Of a stretch of DNA of 46,558 nucleotides, positions 16,037 through 23,331 are shown piece after piece; positions within the stretch are counted from its first letter, which is position 1, and every line of letters starts with the position of its first letter. The stretch spans positions 1 through 46,558 of the IMG/VR virus record IMGVR_UViG_3300037116_000250, one strand, 5' to 3'. A program made the translations under genes and the position numbers. A model generated the notes under the pieces. That model did no database searches, was not told the origin of the DNA, and worked only from the letters and a program-made list of their open reading frames with translations. This DNA is from a virus.

Positions 16037-16551
16037 GGAGCGTTCGTCGGCAGCGGGATCACGGTTGGGACACCGTTGATGATGACGCGCACCGAGGTCG
16101 CGTCGGCCGGAACGTTGTTCAGTTGAATGAGCATCGTCGCGCGCGGAACGGGGCTGGCCGTTGGGGTCGGCGTTCGCGTCGGGCTCGGTTTGGGTGTTGG
16201 TTTGGGCGAAGGCGTCGGCGCGGGCGAATTCGTCGCCACCAGATAAACCGGCTCGACGACGCGCCAACCTTTCGGCGCCGGCGTCGTCAAGCAGATCACC
16301 CCGCTCTGCGCGGCGCTCGTCACCAAGTAGCAGCCCGGCGGCGCCGTTGCGCCCGTGACAGGTGCCGCAGCAACGAGCATATCGGACCGCAGGCTTGCAC
16401 TCTCGGTGATGCCGCCGAGCCCGATGCTCGCTTTTGGGTGCGGCGTGAACATGTGCCGCCAGATCGGCGGATCGGCGGGCTTGTGCGCGCACGCGGTGAT
16501 CGTCGCGACGATCACCAGAGCGAATGCGCAGTGCGTGCGAACGGTCTTCAC
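16033..16551 (-). CDS. Lipoprotein with Pro/Thr-rich linker (172 aa)
   Basis: GTG start at 16549-16551 overlapping the previous stop (GTGA). The N-terminus VKTVRTHCAFALVIVATITA followed by Cys is a classical lipoprotein signal peptide with a lipobox-like TITAC, so the mature protein should begin with a lipidated Cys. Near the middle is a linker of repeated Pro/Thr/Ser/Lys pairs (PTPSPKPTPKPSPTRTPTPT) leading to a small C-terminal beta domain. Phage lipoproteins act as outer-membrane spanin partners or in superinfection exclusion. Which applies here is not shown. Confidence 0.7.
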   Translation of the reverse strand: MKTVRTHCAFALVIVATITACAHKPADPPIWRHMFTPHPKASIGLGGITESASLRSDMLVAAAPVTGATAPPGCYLVTSAAQSGVICLTTPAPKGWRVVEPVYLVATNSPAPTPSPKPTPKPSPTRTPTPTASPVPRATMLIQLNNVPADATSVRVIINGVPTVIPLPTNAP

Positions 16552-16742
16552 GGCTTGGCCTCCTGCGGTACGCGCGGATTGCGCACCACGCGCCCGCGCG
16601 TCGGGTACTGCAACTGCTGAAACGCCGTCGCGTCGATGCCCCACATGAACCGCGCCATGCAGCCGTCGACCGTGCGCACCTCCCACGGCAACTTGCGCGC
16701 GATGTCGAGATCGTCGACCGGATCGTCTTCGGGACCCGGCAT
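16548..16742 (-). CDS. Hypothetical protein (64 aa)
   Basis: MPGPEDDPVDDLDIARKLPW opens an acidic N-terminus followed by a more hydrophobic aromatic core (GCMARFMWGIDATAFQQLQY) and a basic tail. Its ATG overlaps the RHH gene's stop (TAATG) and its stop overlaps the lipoprotein start. No family recognised. Confidence 0.62.
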   Translation of the reverse strand: MPGPEDDPVDDLDIARKLPWEVRTVDGCMARFMWGIDATAFQQLQYPTRGRVVRNPRVPQEAKP

Positions 16743-17032
16743 TACACCTTCGCTCCGCCCGGCGTGAGCAGCTCTGCGAACGGGTGCGGAATCCGCGTCA
16801 CCGTCCTGCCGGCGGCGTACGCTTCGGCCGATGCCTCGAGCGGCGGCCCGTTGAACGTCGGCATCGCGGTGTTCGCGATGAGCCAGTCGGTGAGCACCGT
16901 GCGGATCAGCACGGCCTGACTCACCCCCCGGGCGCGTGCGGCAACGATGAGCCGCGCGTTGAGCTCCTTTGGCATCTCGATGCTCTTGCGGGTGATCTTG
17001 GTTCGGCGAATCTTCTCTTGATCGGACGGCAC
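16742..17032 (-). CDS. Ribbon-helix-helix regulator candidate (96 aa)
   Basis: GTG start at 17030-17032, seven bases after a -10-like hexamer and without a convincing Shine-Dalgarno, consistent with a leaderless message; a TTG start at 17062 is the alternative. Residues ~12-55 read RTKITRKSIEMPKELNARLI followed by VAARARGVSQAVLIRTVL, the strand-helix-turn-helix arrangement of CopG/Arc repressors: basic strand, then helix A with the ELNARLI core, turn at RGVS, then helix B. The remainder is a Pro-rich tail. It is the first gene after a terminator and promoter, so autoregulation is plausible. Confidence 0.65.
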   Translation of the reverse strand: MPSDQEKIRRTKITRKSIEMPKELNARLIVAARARGVSQAVLIRTVLTDWLIANTAMPTFNGPPLEASAEAYAAGRTVTRIPHPFAELLTPGGAKV

Positions 17033-17039
17033 AACCGCA

Positions 17040-17069
17040 AGCCTACCGCAATACCACCACAAAAGTCAA
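17040..17069 (-). promoter_or_regulatory. Promoter, probably leaderless, for the RHH gene
   Basis: On the minus strand TTGACT (17064-17069) and TAGGCT (17040-17045) are separated by 18 bases. The distance from the -10 hexamer to the GTG codon is seven bases, which puts the predicted start point on the first base of the start codon. The -35 hexamer overlaps the tail of the terminator just upstream. Confidence 0.5.
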
Positions 17070-17099
17070 CGCACTCCGCCATCGGGCCGGCGGAGTGCG
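17057..17099 (-). terminator. Rho-independent terminator after the first two leftward genes
   Basis: An 11-bp perfect stem, CGCACTCCGCC (17070-17080) with GGCGGAGTGCG (17089-17099) and an 8-base loop, is followed on the minus strand by the U-rich TTGACTTTTG. It lies 72 bases downstream of the stop of the Pro/Ala-rich gene. Confidence 0.7.
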
Positions 17100-17108
17100 C
17101 TGCTTCCC

Positions 17109-17147
17109 AAGACCGCCGCGCGACACTCTCTTACCGCGCGGCGGCTT
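17109..17147 (-). other. Second GC-rich hairpin upstream of the terminator
   Basis: CCGCCGCGCG (17113-17122) pairs perfectly with CGCGCGGCGG (17135-17144), with further AAG/CTT pairing around one mismatch. There is no U-tract. In tandem with the terminator ten bases away it may assist termination or form an antitermination-type RNA structure. Confidence 0.5.
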
Positions 17148-17171
17148 GGACGATGGTTGCCCGGTTCGGCG

Positions 17172-18029
17172 CTACGATCGAACGACGCGCGGCGCTCCTT
17201 CGACGTGCGTGAGCTCGGGCAGCGGCGCGGCCGAGGTCCCCGTCCCGTACGCCGGAGCCGAGAGCGCGGGCGGCGGAACGGTGCTCGGCGCCTGCGTGCC
17301 GGGCGTGTGCGCCGAGGGCCGCAGCGCAACGCCGGTCGAGGTCACCGGCGCTCCGCCGGGCTGCCGCTCGCTGATCGGCGCGATGACGACGCCAGCGACA
17401 CCAGCCGGAACGACGGCTGGTACCGCGCTCGTTGCGACGGGCGTGGGCCGAACGTGATCGACCTTCGCCGCCTCGGCCGCACGCTGGTTCGCCAGTTCGA
17501 TCGATGCAGTCATCGGCGCAGCGTCGACCGCATCTCGCTGGACCTGCTCGGCTTCGAGCCGGGCCACCTCGGCGCGCAGCGCCGCCAGAGCCGTCGCGTC
17601 ACCAGCGGGGCTCGAAGGGACGGTCGTACCGTCCTTCGGCGCGCTCGACGGCGGCACGGTCGGCGGTCCGGCCGCTGCGCCAACCGGCTCCCCGAAAGGG
17701 GCGACGTGACCGAGCCCCGCGCTCTGCGCCGCTTGCGGCTGCTGGTTCTCGAGCGCGTTCGGCGCCTGCTGGCCGGCCGGGTGCTCGACCGCCGCTGTGG
17801 TGCTCGGCGGTTCGATCACCGGCGTCTGACTGAGCGGATCTGCGATCACGGCCGGATGCGCCGCAGCATACCCGCCGCCGGTCGACGGCACCGCGTGCTG
17901 CGCACCAACGCCGGTCGATTCGGGCCCGACGCCGCCCGCCGGCTGCGTCGAAGGCTGCATCACCGCGCCCGACGGCGTGATCGTTGGTCCCGGCGGGACG
18001 GCGGTCGTAGACGGCTCTTGCGGGTTCAC
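17172..18029 (-). CDS. Pro/Ala/Thr-rich protein with one coiled-coil segment (285 aa)
   Basis: GTG start overlapping the stop of the first leftward gene (GTGA). Most of the 285 residues are Pro, Ala, Thr, Gly and Val in short irregular motifs, predicting disorder. One helical, charged segment (ALAALRAEVARLEAEQVQRD, ~145-165) looks like a short coiled coil. No catalytic motif and no family recognised. It is the second gene of the leftward block and ends just before the double hairpin. Confidence 0.62.
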   Translation of the reverse strand: MNPQEPSTTAVPPGPTITPSGAVMQPSTQPAGGVGPESTGVGAQHAVPSTGGGYAAAHPAVIADPLSQTPVIEPPSTTAAVEHPAGQQAPNALENQQPQAAQSAGLGHVAPFGEPVGAAAGPPTVPPSSAPKDGTTVPSSPAGDATALAALRAEVARLEAEQVQRDAVDAAPMTASIELANQRAAEAAKVDHVRPTPVATSAVPAVVPAGVAGVVIAPISERQPGGAPVTSTGVALRPSAHTPGTQAPSTVPPPALSAPAYGTGTSAAPLPELTHVEGAPRVVRS

Positions 18030-18247
18030 GCGCGGCCCGCCAAGAGTTCGGGGTCACCGCGCCGCAGCGCCCGTCGCCGCTGTCCGGCTCCGTAGCTCGG
18101 TGGCAGTTCAGCGAGGATGCCGCCGCGCGCTCGAACGTTGCGCGACGCCGATGCGGCAGTCTCCGCTTGGACCGGCGCACTGATCGCTCGGTCGATCTTG
18201 GATTTTTCGAGCGCGATGGCGATGGGCAACGATTTTTCGGGGTTCAT
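18026..18247 (-). CDS. First leftward gene, hypothetical (73 aa)
   Basis: ATG 18245-18247 with AGAGAGG six to seven bases upstream. The product begins MNPEKSLPIAIALEKSKIDR (helical) and ends in a basic stretch (GQRRRALRRGDPELLAGRA). It is the promoter-proximal gene of the whole leftward block. Function not recognised. Confidence 0.65.
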   Translation of the reverse strand: MNPEKSLPIAIALEKSKIDRAISAPVQAETAASASRNVRARGGILAELPPSYGAGQRRRALRRGDPELLAGRA

Positions 18248-18288
18248 CAGCGGCCTCTCTTGCGGTGCGCAAAGATTCGTACGGCCCT

Positions 18289-18317
18289 ACACTAGCACGC
18301 GCGGACGGCCCGGTCGA
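18289..18317 (-). promoter_or_regulatory. Leftward promoter candidate
   Basis: Minus-strand TCGACC (18312-18317) and TAGTGT (18289-18294) with 17-base spacing, about 40 bases upstream of the ATG of the first leftward gene, which has its own RBS. Match to the sigma-70 consensus is moderate. Confidence 0.4.
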
Positions 18318-18324
18318 TACCCAA

Positions 18325-18340
18325 CGTTCCCCGTGGAACG
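18325..18340. promoter_or_regulatory. 16-bp palindrome resembling parS, or an operator
   Basis: CGTTCC-CCGT-GGAACG is an almost perfect inverted repeat. Its core GTTCCCCGTGGAAC differs at one base from the GTTCCACGTGGAAC form of bacterial parS (ParB-binding) sites. It ends eight bases upstream of the leftward -35 hexamer, so a repressor or activator operator is equally possible. Confidence 0.5.
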
Positions 18341-18415
18341 CTCGGCCCCCAATATGCTCGGGCCAGTATATCAACGTCTTTACATTCATGCCTTGGCATC
18401 AACGCCGGACACAAC

Positions 18416-18445
18416 GAAGCCGCCGGTGTGCCAGCCGGCGGCTTC
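18416..18445. other. GC-rich hairpin in the control region
   Basis: GAAGCCGCCGG (18416-18426) and CCGGCGGCTTC (18435-18445) form a perfect 11-bp stem with an 8-base loop. No U-tract on either side. It could insulate the two divergent transcription units or be part of a non-coding RNA. Confidence 0.5.
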
Positions 18446-18766
18446 GAAGGCGGTGGTCTTCCGCGCCGCTTTCGAAGGTCAAGCGGTATACCGCGCTACG
18501 CATACTGTCTTGATAAGGGACCCGGGTAAAACGCACGCAGCGCGCGTGGTCCCCCGCCCCCCTGCTACCGTAGCGGGAGGGCCGGCGCCTTCGGTAGAGC
18601 TGCCGCTACGCAAGGAATGAGGCCTCGCGCTTCGCTAGAAGGCTTCTACCGAAGGTTTGCCTCGTGGCTTCGCAAGCCGGCGGCGTTTGGCGCTTCGGAA
18701 GCGGCCTCGTTTCGTTTGTTTGCCTTAGGTAGCACCTTGCCCTTCGCAAGATTCTTCGTCGGAGGC

Positions 18767-18795
18767 TTGACGCGGTTCGCGGGTTGTGGTACGGA
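18767..18795 (+). promoter_or_regulatory. Rightward promoter candidate
   Basis: TTGACG (18767-18772) matches five of six consensus bases, and a weak TACGGA (18790-18795) lies 17 bases downstream, about 50 bases before the ATG of the 67-aa gene. The weak -10 keeps confidence low. Confidence 0.35.
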
Positions 18796-18845
18796 AGGAG
18801 TGCAAGTGCAGCAACGCTTGCAAACTACAACCGCAGGAGAACCGC

Positions 18846-19049
18846 ATGAACCTCATCGTTATTCACAAGGGCGCGACCTCGCTGGAAGCAACGTTCGAAG
18901 GTCCACACGCAAGCGAGATCGTCAACCTGTTCGGCAGCGCGACGCTCCCTATGCCCTACGCGCCGAGCTTCGACCTCGCGACGGCCGTGCTCGAACAGCA
19001 GACCCGCGAGAACGCGCGCGGCACCGACGCAATCGTAGTGGCCGGCTGA
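18846..19049 (+). CDS. Hypothetical protein (67 aa)
   Basis: ATG 18846 with CAGGAG seven bases upstream, preferred over an in-frame TTG at 18786. The product begins MNLIVIHKGATSLEATFEGP and continues with a mixed helix/strand pattern (ASEIVNLFGSATLPMPYAPS). It is the first gene of the rightward accessory block. A small alpha/beta protein of unknown role. Confidence 0.7.
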   Translation: MNLIVIHKGATSLEATFEGPHASEIVNLFGSATLPMPYAPSFDLATAVLEQQTRENARGTDAIVVAG

Positions 19050-19870
19050 TGCACACCTGCGCCGACTGCGCAACCGGCAAAATCCCGGATTCGGGATGCT
19101 CACTCCCCGCGCACGAGTTCACTGAAGTCGACGGGGCGCGGTGCTGGAACTGCGGCGCGGCGCGTCCGCGCGACGCTCGCGTGATGTGTGCCGACCGCCT
19201 CGTTCTACCAAGAGAGATGCCTACCAACGATACCACGTTCGCCCGCGCGACCGTCCAATGCCACTGCGGGCACTACGGCCCAATCGGCACCGTCACCACG
19301 CCGGGCTGCACGAACGAACGCTGCCTTTTCTTCATCGGCCCGAAGCGCCCGCAGTGCGAACGGCGCGACTACGCGATCGCGGCAGCAACGCCGGGACCGT
19401 GCGACGATTGCGGCGATCCGGCCGAGCTGCGCATCCGCTGGGGGACGGTTCTTCTGTGCCCGGCTTGCGCCGGACCGCTCGGCCGCGGCGTCCTCGCTCC
19501 GAAGGGCGCGCGACGGCTCGACTGCGGTCACGCGCCTTCGGCGCACGGGCCGCACGACACGGGCTACGGAACCGACAGCAACGGAAAGACCTTCTGCTAC
19601 GACTGCGCCGCGCAGCTCGACCGCGAGATGATGATCCGCGACGGGCGCGCGACGCTCTATCTCATCGACGGATCGCCTTCGCGCGTCACGAATTGGCCTG
19701 GTTCACTTTCGTTCCTTGCGTATGACGTTCGCACGTCGTCGCACGGTGGCGGATTCGGCGCACAACGCACCGATGCGAAGTTCTTCGGCCCCGACGGGTT
19801 CGTTTGGACCGCGACGAATCGCGGTGACTCGCAAATCGCCCGTTGCCGGCGTACGAAGGTGCTCGCATAA
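19049..19870 (+). CDS. Multi-zinc-ribbon protein (273 aa)
   Basis: ATG 19049-19051 overlaps the previous stop by one base. The protein has many Cys pairs spaced as in zinc ribbons: CADC and CWNC near the N-terminus, CHCG and CTNERC, CDDC and CPAC, and CYDC near residue 190. The C-terminal ~80 residues (ATLYLIDGSPSRVTNWPGSL and FFGPDGFVWTATNRGDSQI) form a beta-rich domain of the kind seen in many uncharacterised phage proteins. An internal ATG at 19217 could give a shorter form. Several zinc modules in a row suggest nucleic-acid or host-protein binding. Confidence 0.72.
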   Translation: MHTCADCATGKIPDSGCSLPAHEFTEVDGARCWNCGAARPRDARVMCADRLVLPREMPTNDTTFARATVQCHCGHYGPIGTVTTPGCTNERCLFFIGPKRPQCERRDYAIAAATPGPCDDCGDPAELRIRWGTVLLCPACAGPLGRGVLAPKGARRLDCGHAPSAHGPHDTGYGTDSNGKTFCYDCAAQLDREMMIRDGRATLYLIDGSPSRVTNWPGSLSFLAYDVRTSSHGGGFGAQRTDAKFFGPDGFVWTATNRGDSQIARCRRTKVLA

Positions 19871-20103
19871 TGCGCCGCAGGCATCACGCTCCTCTAGCCC
19901 GGCGCCGCTTCGCAACGCTCACGGTCGCCGGAATCGCGGCAGCAACCATCGTCACGATCTCCGCGCTCGAGGGCGTCAAGGAATACGGCCGTGTGCAATT
20001 CGCGTCCGGTTACTGTTCACACGCCCAAGACGCGAACCTACTTCAACCGCGTCATTTCGGTCAGTGCGTGGCAGCAATTACGCAAGACCCGAACGACCGC
20101 TAA
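19870..20103 (+). CDS. Small membrane or exported protein (77 aa)
   Basis: ATG 19870 overlaps the previous stop codon (TAATG). A basic N-terminus (MRRRHHAPLARRR) precedes a hydrophobic segment (FATLTVAGIAAATIVTISAL), giving a signal anchor or signal peptide, and the rest (~40 residues) is polar with two Cys that could pair after export. No family recognised. Confidence 0.65.
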   Translation: MRRRHHAPLARRRFATLTVAGIAAATIVTISALEGVKEYGRVQFASGYCSHAQDANLLQPRHFGQCVAAITQDPNDR

Positions 20104-20201
20104 AAACGGGATTCGGTGCTACTGTCTGCGCCGCGCGTTCGGGTGAACGCACGGCTCAGCCGGGAGCATACGCTCCGCCTCTCTTTCGCAGGAGAATATC
20201 C

Positions 20202-20522
20202 ATGACCATCATCGACACAGACGACATCCGCTCACACTACCGCGGGCACGGACACTGGTTCGACGCCGACGCAATTCGGTTCTTCCATTCGCGCGTCGCG
20301 GCGACCGCGTACAAAACCGACGACGGCTCTCGCGCGTACTTCGTTTCGAGCGAACGCTACGACTTCGATACTGCGCGTAAGTTCACGGTTCGCGTCTACA
20401 ATTTCGAGACGCACGACATTCGCACGGTTGGCGAGTTCCAAGCCTACGCTTCGCGCTCGGGCGCGGATGCTGCCGCGCGGCGTCTCGCGCGTCATTCCTC
20501 CGGCGAGGCCGTCGGCGTATGA
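20202..20522 (+). CDS. Hypothetical protein (106 aa)
   Basis: ATG 20202 with CAGGAG upstream. Starts MTIIDTDDIRSHYRGHGHWF and continues as a compact alternating strand/helix protein rich in Tyr, Phe, Arg and Asp (RAYFVSSERYDFDTARKFTV). The 98-base leader carries a small GGAGC/GCTCC hairpin 24 bases before the RBS. Function unknown. Confidence 0.7.
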   Translation: MTIIDTDDIRSHYRGHGHWFDADAIRFFHSRVAATAYKTDDGSRAYFVSSERYDFDTARKFTVRVYNFETHDIRTVGEFQAYASRSGADAAARRLARHSSGEAVGV

Positions 20523-20659
20523 GCACCCGTACTTCGCCCCGGCGCACGTTCGCAAAACGACCCACGCGCTCGCGTAGAACCGCGTATATCTGTCTCAAGG
20601 GGCACACGCTGCGCCAATCGCGCACGCGCGGCCTGTACTGCGAGGTCTGCGACAAGTGA
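20519..20659 (+). CDS. Small zinc-ribbon protein (46 aa)
   Basis: ATG overlaps the previous stop as ATGA. Translation begins MSTRTSPRRTFAKRPTRSRR and has CLKGH followed 15 residues later by CEVC before the stop. A basic N-terminus plus two Cys/His pairs fits a minimal zinc ribbon that could bind nucleic acid. Its tight overlaps on both sides support it as real. Confidence 0.6.
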   Translation: MSTRTSPRRTFAKRPTRSRRTAYICLKGHTLRQSRTRGLYCEVCDK

Positions 20660-20831
20660 TCGTCGCACTCTGCGTCGTCCCAATCATCTGCGCGGGCCTC
20701 GCGTTCGCGTTCTGCCTCTGGCGCTCAGCGCGTCGGCGCACGCACCTCGTCTCGGCCGATCAACGCGCACGCAAGCACTACGCCGCGACGCTCGACACCT
20801 ACTACCAGTTCCCGTTTCCGAAGGAGAACCC

Positions 20832-20835
<4 letters not shown>
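20656..20835 (+). CDS. Small membrane protein (59 aa)
   Basis: GTG start overlaps the zinc-ribbon stop (GTGA), and the TGA overlaps the next ATG. The N-terminus VIVALCVVPIICAGLAFAFC is a single transmembrane helix, followed by a basic cytoplasmic-type tail (RSARRRTHL) and a short polar region. No further identity. Confidence 0.58.
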
Positions 20836-21620
<785 letters not shown>

Positions 21621-21623
21621 ATC

Positions 21624-22451
21624 GTGCTCGATTTTACGCAAGCAACGAACGAACTGAATCACGCCGACCGCATCATTGCAAAGGCGATCCGCGAACAACA
21701 GACCGGCGGCGATCCGTTCGCCAATCATCTCATCGAAACGTACTCCGCCGGAACCGCCGGCAGCGAAGACAATCAAACCGCGTTCCTGACCGCCTACGAT
21801 GCGTGGCGCAACGCGAACGTCGCGCTCGTCGTACCGATCGCCCAGCAGCTCGGTCACCCGGTGTCCGGCAGCATCGAAGTCGCTCCAGCCGCACCGACCG
21901 CCCCACCCCCCTCACCGGCCGTTTTCGCGCAGCCGCCGGTTCCCGTCGCTCCGATGCCGGTCGCGGCAGCTCCGCAGCCGATTCCAGCCCCACAGAGCCC
22001 TCCGGCCGCGCCGATGGCACCGACACCCGCTCCGAGCGCTCCCGCGGCTCCTGGGGCCCCTAGCGCTTCGGCAGCGGGCACTCCGGCGGCGCGCAAGCGC
22101 ACGTCGTGGTCCCAGACCGACATCGTCGCGCTCACCCGGTTCCTGCTCGCTGCACCGGTCGAGCAGCACGAAGCGGCCTTCCCGATCTTCGACCAGCAGA
22201 CCGCCGGGCGCTACGGCGTCGATGCGATCAAGTCCAAAGCGGTCGAACTCGAACTCACGCCCGCGCCGGTTGCACCGAGCGGTCCGCGCGAGCTCAACGC
22301 CGACGAGCAGACCGCGATCGGCGAAGCGATTCTCGAGTGGATCGCACCCGAAGCGATGGACCGCGAGACGCGCCTTGCACGGCTGCGGTACGCCGGCACG
22401 GCAATCCGCGAGATCGCCAAAGGCATCGACCGGAGCAACGGCGTAGCGTAA
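21624..22451 (+). CDS. Protein with Pro/Ala linker between two helical domains (275 aa)
   Basis: GTG start three bases after the previous stop. Residues 1-85 are helical (LDFTQATNELNHADRIIAKA; FLTAYDAWRNANVALVVPI), residues ~86-155 a Pro/Ala-rich linker, and the C-terminal ~115 residues a second helical domain (TSWSQTDIVALTRFLLAAPV; DAIKSKAVELELTPAPV). No motif of known function. It is the last gene of the block and ends before a bidirectional terminator. Confidence 0.7.
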   Translation: MLDFTQATNELNHADRIIAKAIREQQTGGDPFANHLIETYSAGTAGSEDNQTAFLTAYDAWRNANVALVVPIAQQLGHPVSGSIEVAPAAPTAPPPSPAVFAQPPVPVAPMPVAAAPQPIPAPQSPPAAPMAPTPAPSAPAAPGAPSASAAGTPAARKRTSWSQTDIVALTRFLLAAPVEQHEAAFPIFDQQTAGRYGVDAIKSKAVELELTPAPVAPSGPRELNADEQTAIGEAILEWIAPEAMDRETRLARLRYAGTAIREIAKGIDRSNGVA

Positions 22452-22478
22452 AATCGGGACCCGTCGACTACGAACGAC

Positions 22479-22507
22479 AAAGCCCGACGAGTGATCGTCG
22501 GGCTTTT
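22479..22507. terminator. Bidirectional rho-independent terminator
   Basis: AAAGCCCGACGA, a GTGA loop, then TCGTCGGGCTTT form a perfect 12-bp stem followed by T and TCGTT on the plus strand and by GTCGTT on the minus strand. It lies between two converging genes. Confidence 0.8.
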
Positions 22508-22595
22508 CGTTGTGCTGGTCGGGGCGCAAAACCCGGCTGCCAGCGGGATTCCGTTTCGCAGGAGATCCGCACGCTTCGTCGTCGTGCTCGCAGCG

Positions 22596-23186
22596 CTAGT
22601 CTACCCGAAACGGAGAATCGTTGTCAAATTGCGGCGCGATGACGAACTCCGCTTCGAGCGCACGTGCGAGCTGCGCACCCGTAGCAGCCCCCCACGATTC
22701 GAGGCCAGCAGGAGGCGGTGCGCTCGGCCACGGCAACTCGAAATCGGGATAGTCGACGCGCATCGTCGCGAACACGCGCGCTCGCTCGGCGAGGAAGCCG
22801 TCGCCGAACTTCGCCGCTCCGAACTGGTCGATCTTCCAAACGCGCCGGTCGATCCATAACAGACACGCTTCCTCGATGAGTCGCCCGAGCGTGCAACGCT
22901 CGCCAGCCGCACGCCGCTGATTCTTTATACCCCGCAATCGCGCCATGAGGACGTTGACCTCGGTTACGTTGCGCTCCGCGCGATACGTTGAACTTACAAA
23001 GAACTGTTCCGCTGGCGCATTCTTCGATAGATCGGGGGCGAAGACTTCTGCACAGCAATCTTCGATAACGCTTGCTAACGATTGACCCTTCTTAATCCCG
23101 ATGGCTTGCAGGTAGCGCATCAATTCTGGATTCTTGCGAAGTTGCGGGTAGACGTACTGATAAGGACCATTTCGGCCGTACGACAT
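22596..23186 (-). CDS. Hypothetical protein downstream of the primase (196 aa)
   Basis: Starts MSYGRNGPYQYVYPQLRKNP. The first ~90 residues are helical and basic (IGIKKGQSLASVIEDCCAEV), and the mid-region FFVSSTYRAERNVTEVNVLM and RLIEEACLLWIDRRVWK look like a helical DNA-binding type fold, but no HTH is convincing. The C-terminus is Ala/Pro-rich. It lies just beyond the AT-rich inverted repeat and is the last gene of the leftward replication block. A replication-accessory role is possible only by position. Confidence 0.65.
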   Translation of the reverse strand: MSYGRNGPYQYVYPQLRKNPELMRYLQAIGIKKGQSLASVIEDCCAEVFAPDLSKNAPAEQFFVSSTYRAERNVTEVNVLMARLRGIKNQRRAAGERCTLGRLIEEACLLWIDRRVWKIDQFGAAKFGDGFLAERARVFATMRVDYPDFELPWPSAPPPAGLESWGAATGAQLARALEAEFVIAPQFDNDSPFRVD

Positions 23187-23331
23187 GCACTTTGGCTTTC
23201 TTTATCGTTTAGTCAATTTATATTTTACATCACTCTCAGAGCGCGTACGTACGCACGCGCGAGCGCGCCTGCGCGTGAGGATGGTGAGAGTGTATAGTGT
23301 AAAATATAAATAGACTAATTTACCGAAAAAA
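23187..23331. other. AT-rich inverted repeat region, candidate replication origin
   Basis: 145 bases that are visibly AT-rich at both sides within a GC-rich genome. Two arms, 23209-23238 and 23285-23318, are imperfect inverted repeats (about 28 of 30 positions matching, plus a 4-base insertion in the right arm). The inner part holds a perfect 21-base alternating purine-pyrimidine run (23241-23261) and a GCGTACGTACGC palindrome. It lies directly after the primase-polymerase/helicase gene. A terminator is less likely because there is no U-tract. Confidence 0.6.

Larger units (their letters stand above)
18248..18845 (+). other. 598-base divergent control region without a convincing gene
   Basis: The region separates the leftward block (starting at 18247) from the rightward block (starting at 18846). 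Open frames here are Arg-rich or repetitive and lack ribosome binding sites, so I call none. It holds a leftward promoter, a 16-bp palindrome, a GC-rich hairpin, an 11-bp inverted repeat (CCTTCGGTAGA at 18588-18598 with TCTACCGAAGG at 18645-18655), several TTCG-rich copies and a rightward promoter candidate. It is the likeliest early control region and might also hold packaging signals. Confidence 0.6.

Noticed and set aside
18117-18620. 167-aa plus-strand frame over the control region
   Set aside because: No ribosome binding site, unnatural composition, crosses the leftward promoter and first gene.
18790-18795. Confident -10 element for the rightward block
   Set aside because: TACGGA matches poorly; retained only as a low-confidence candidate because of the good -35 and spacing.
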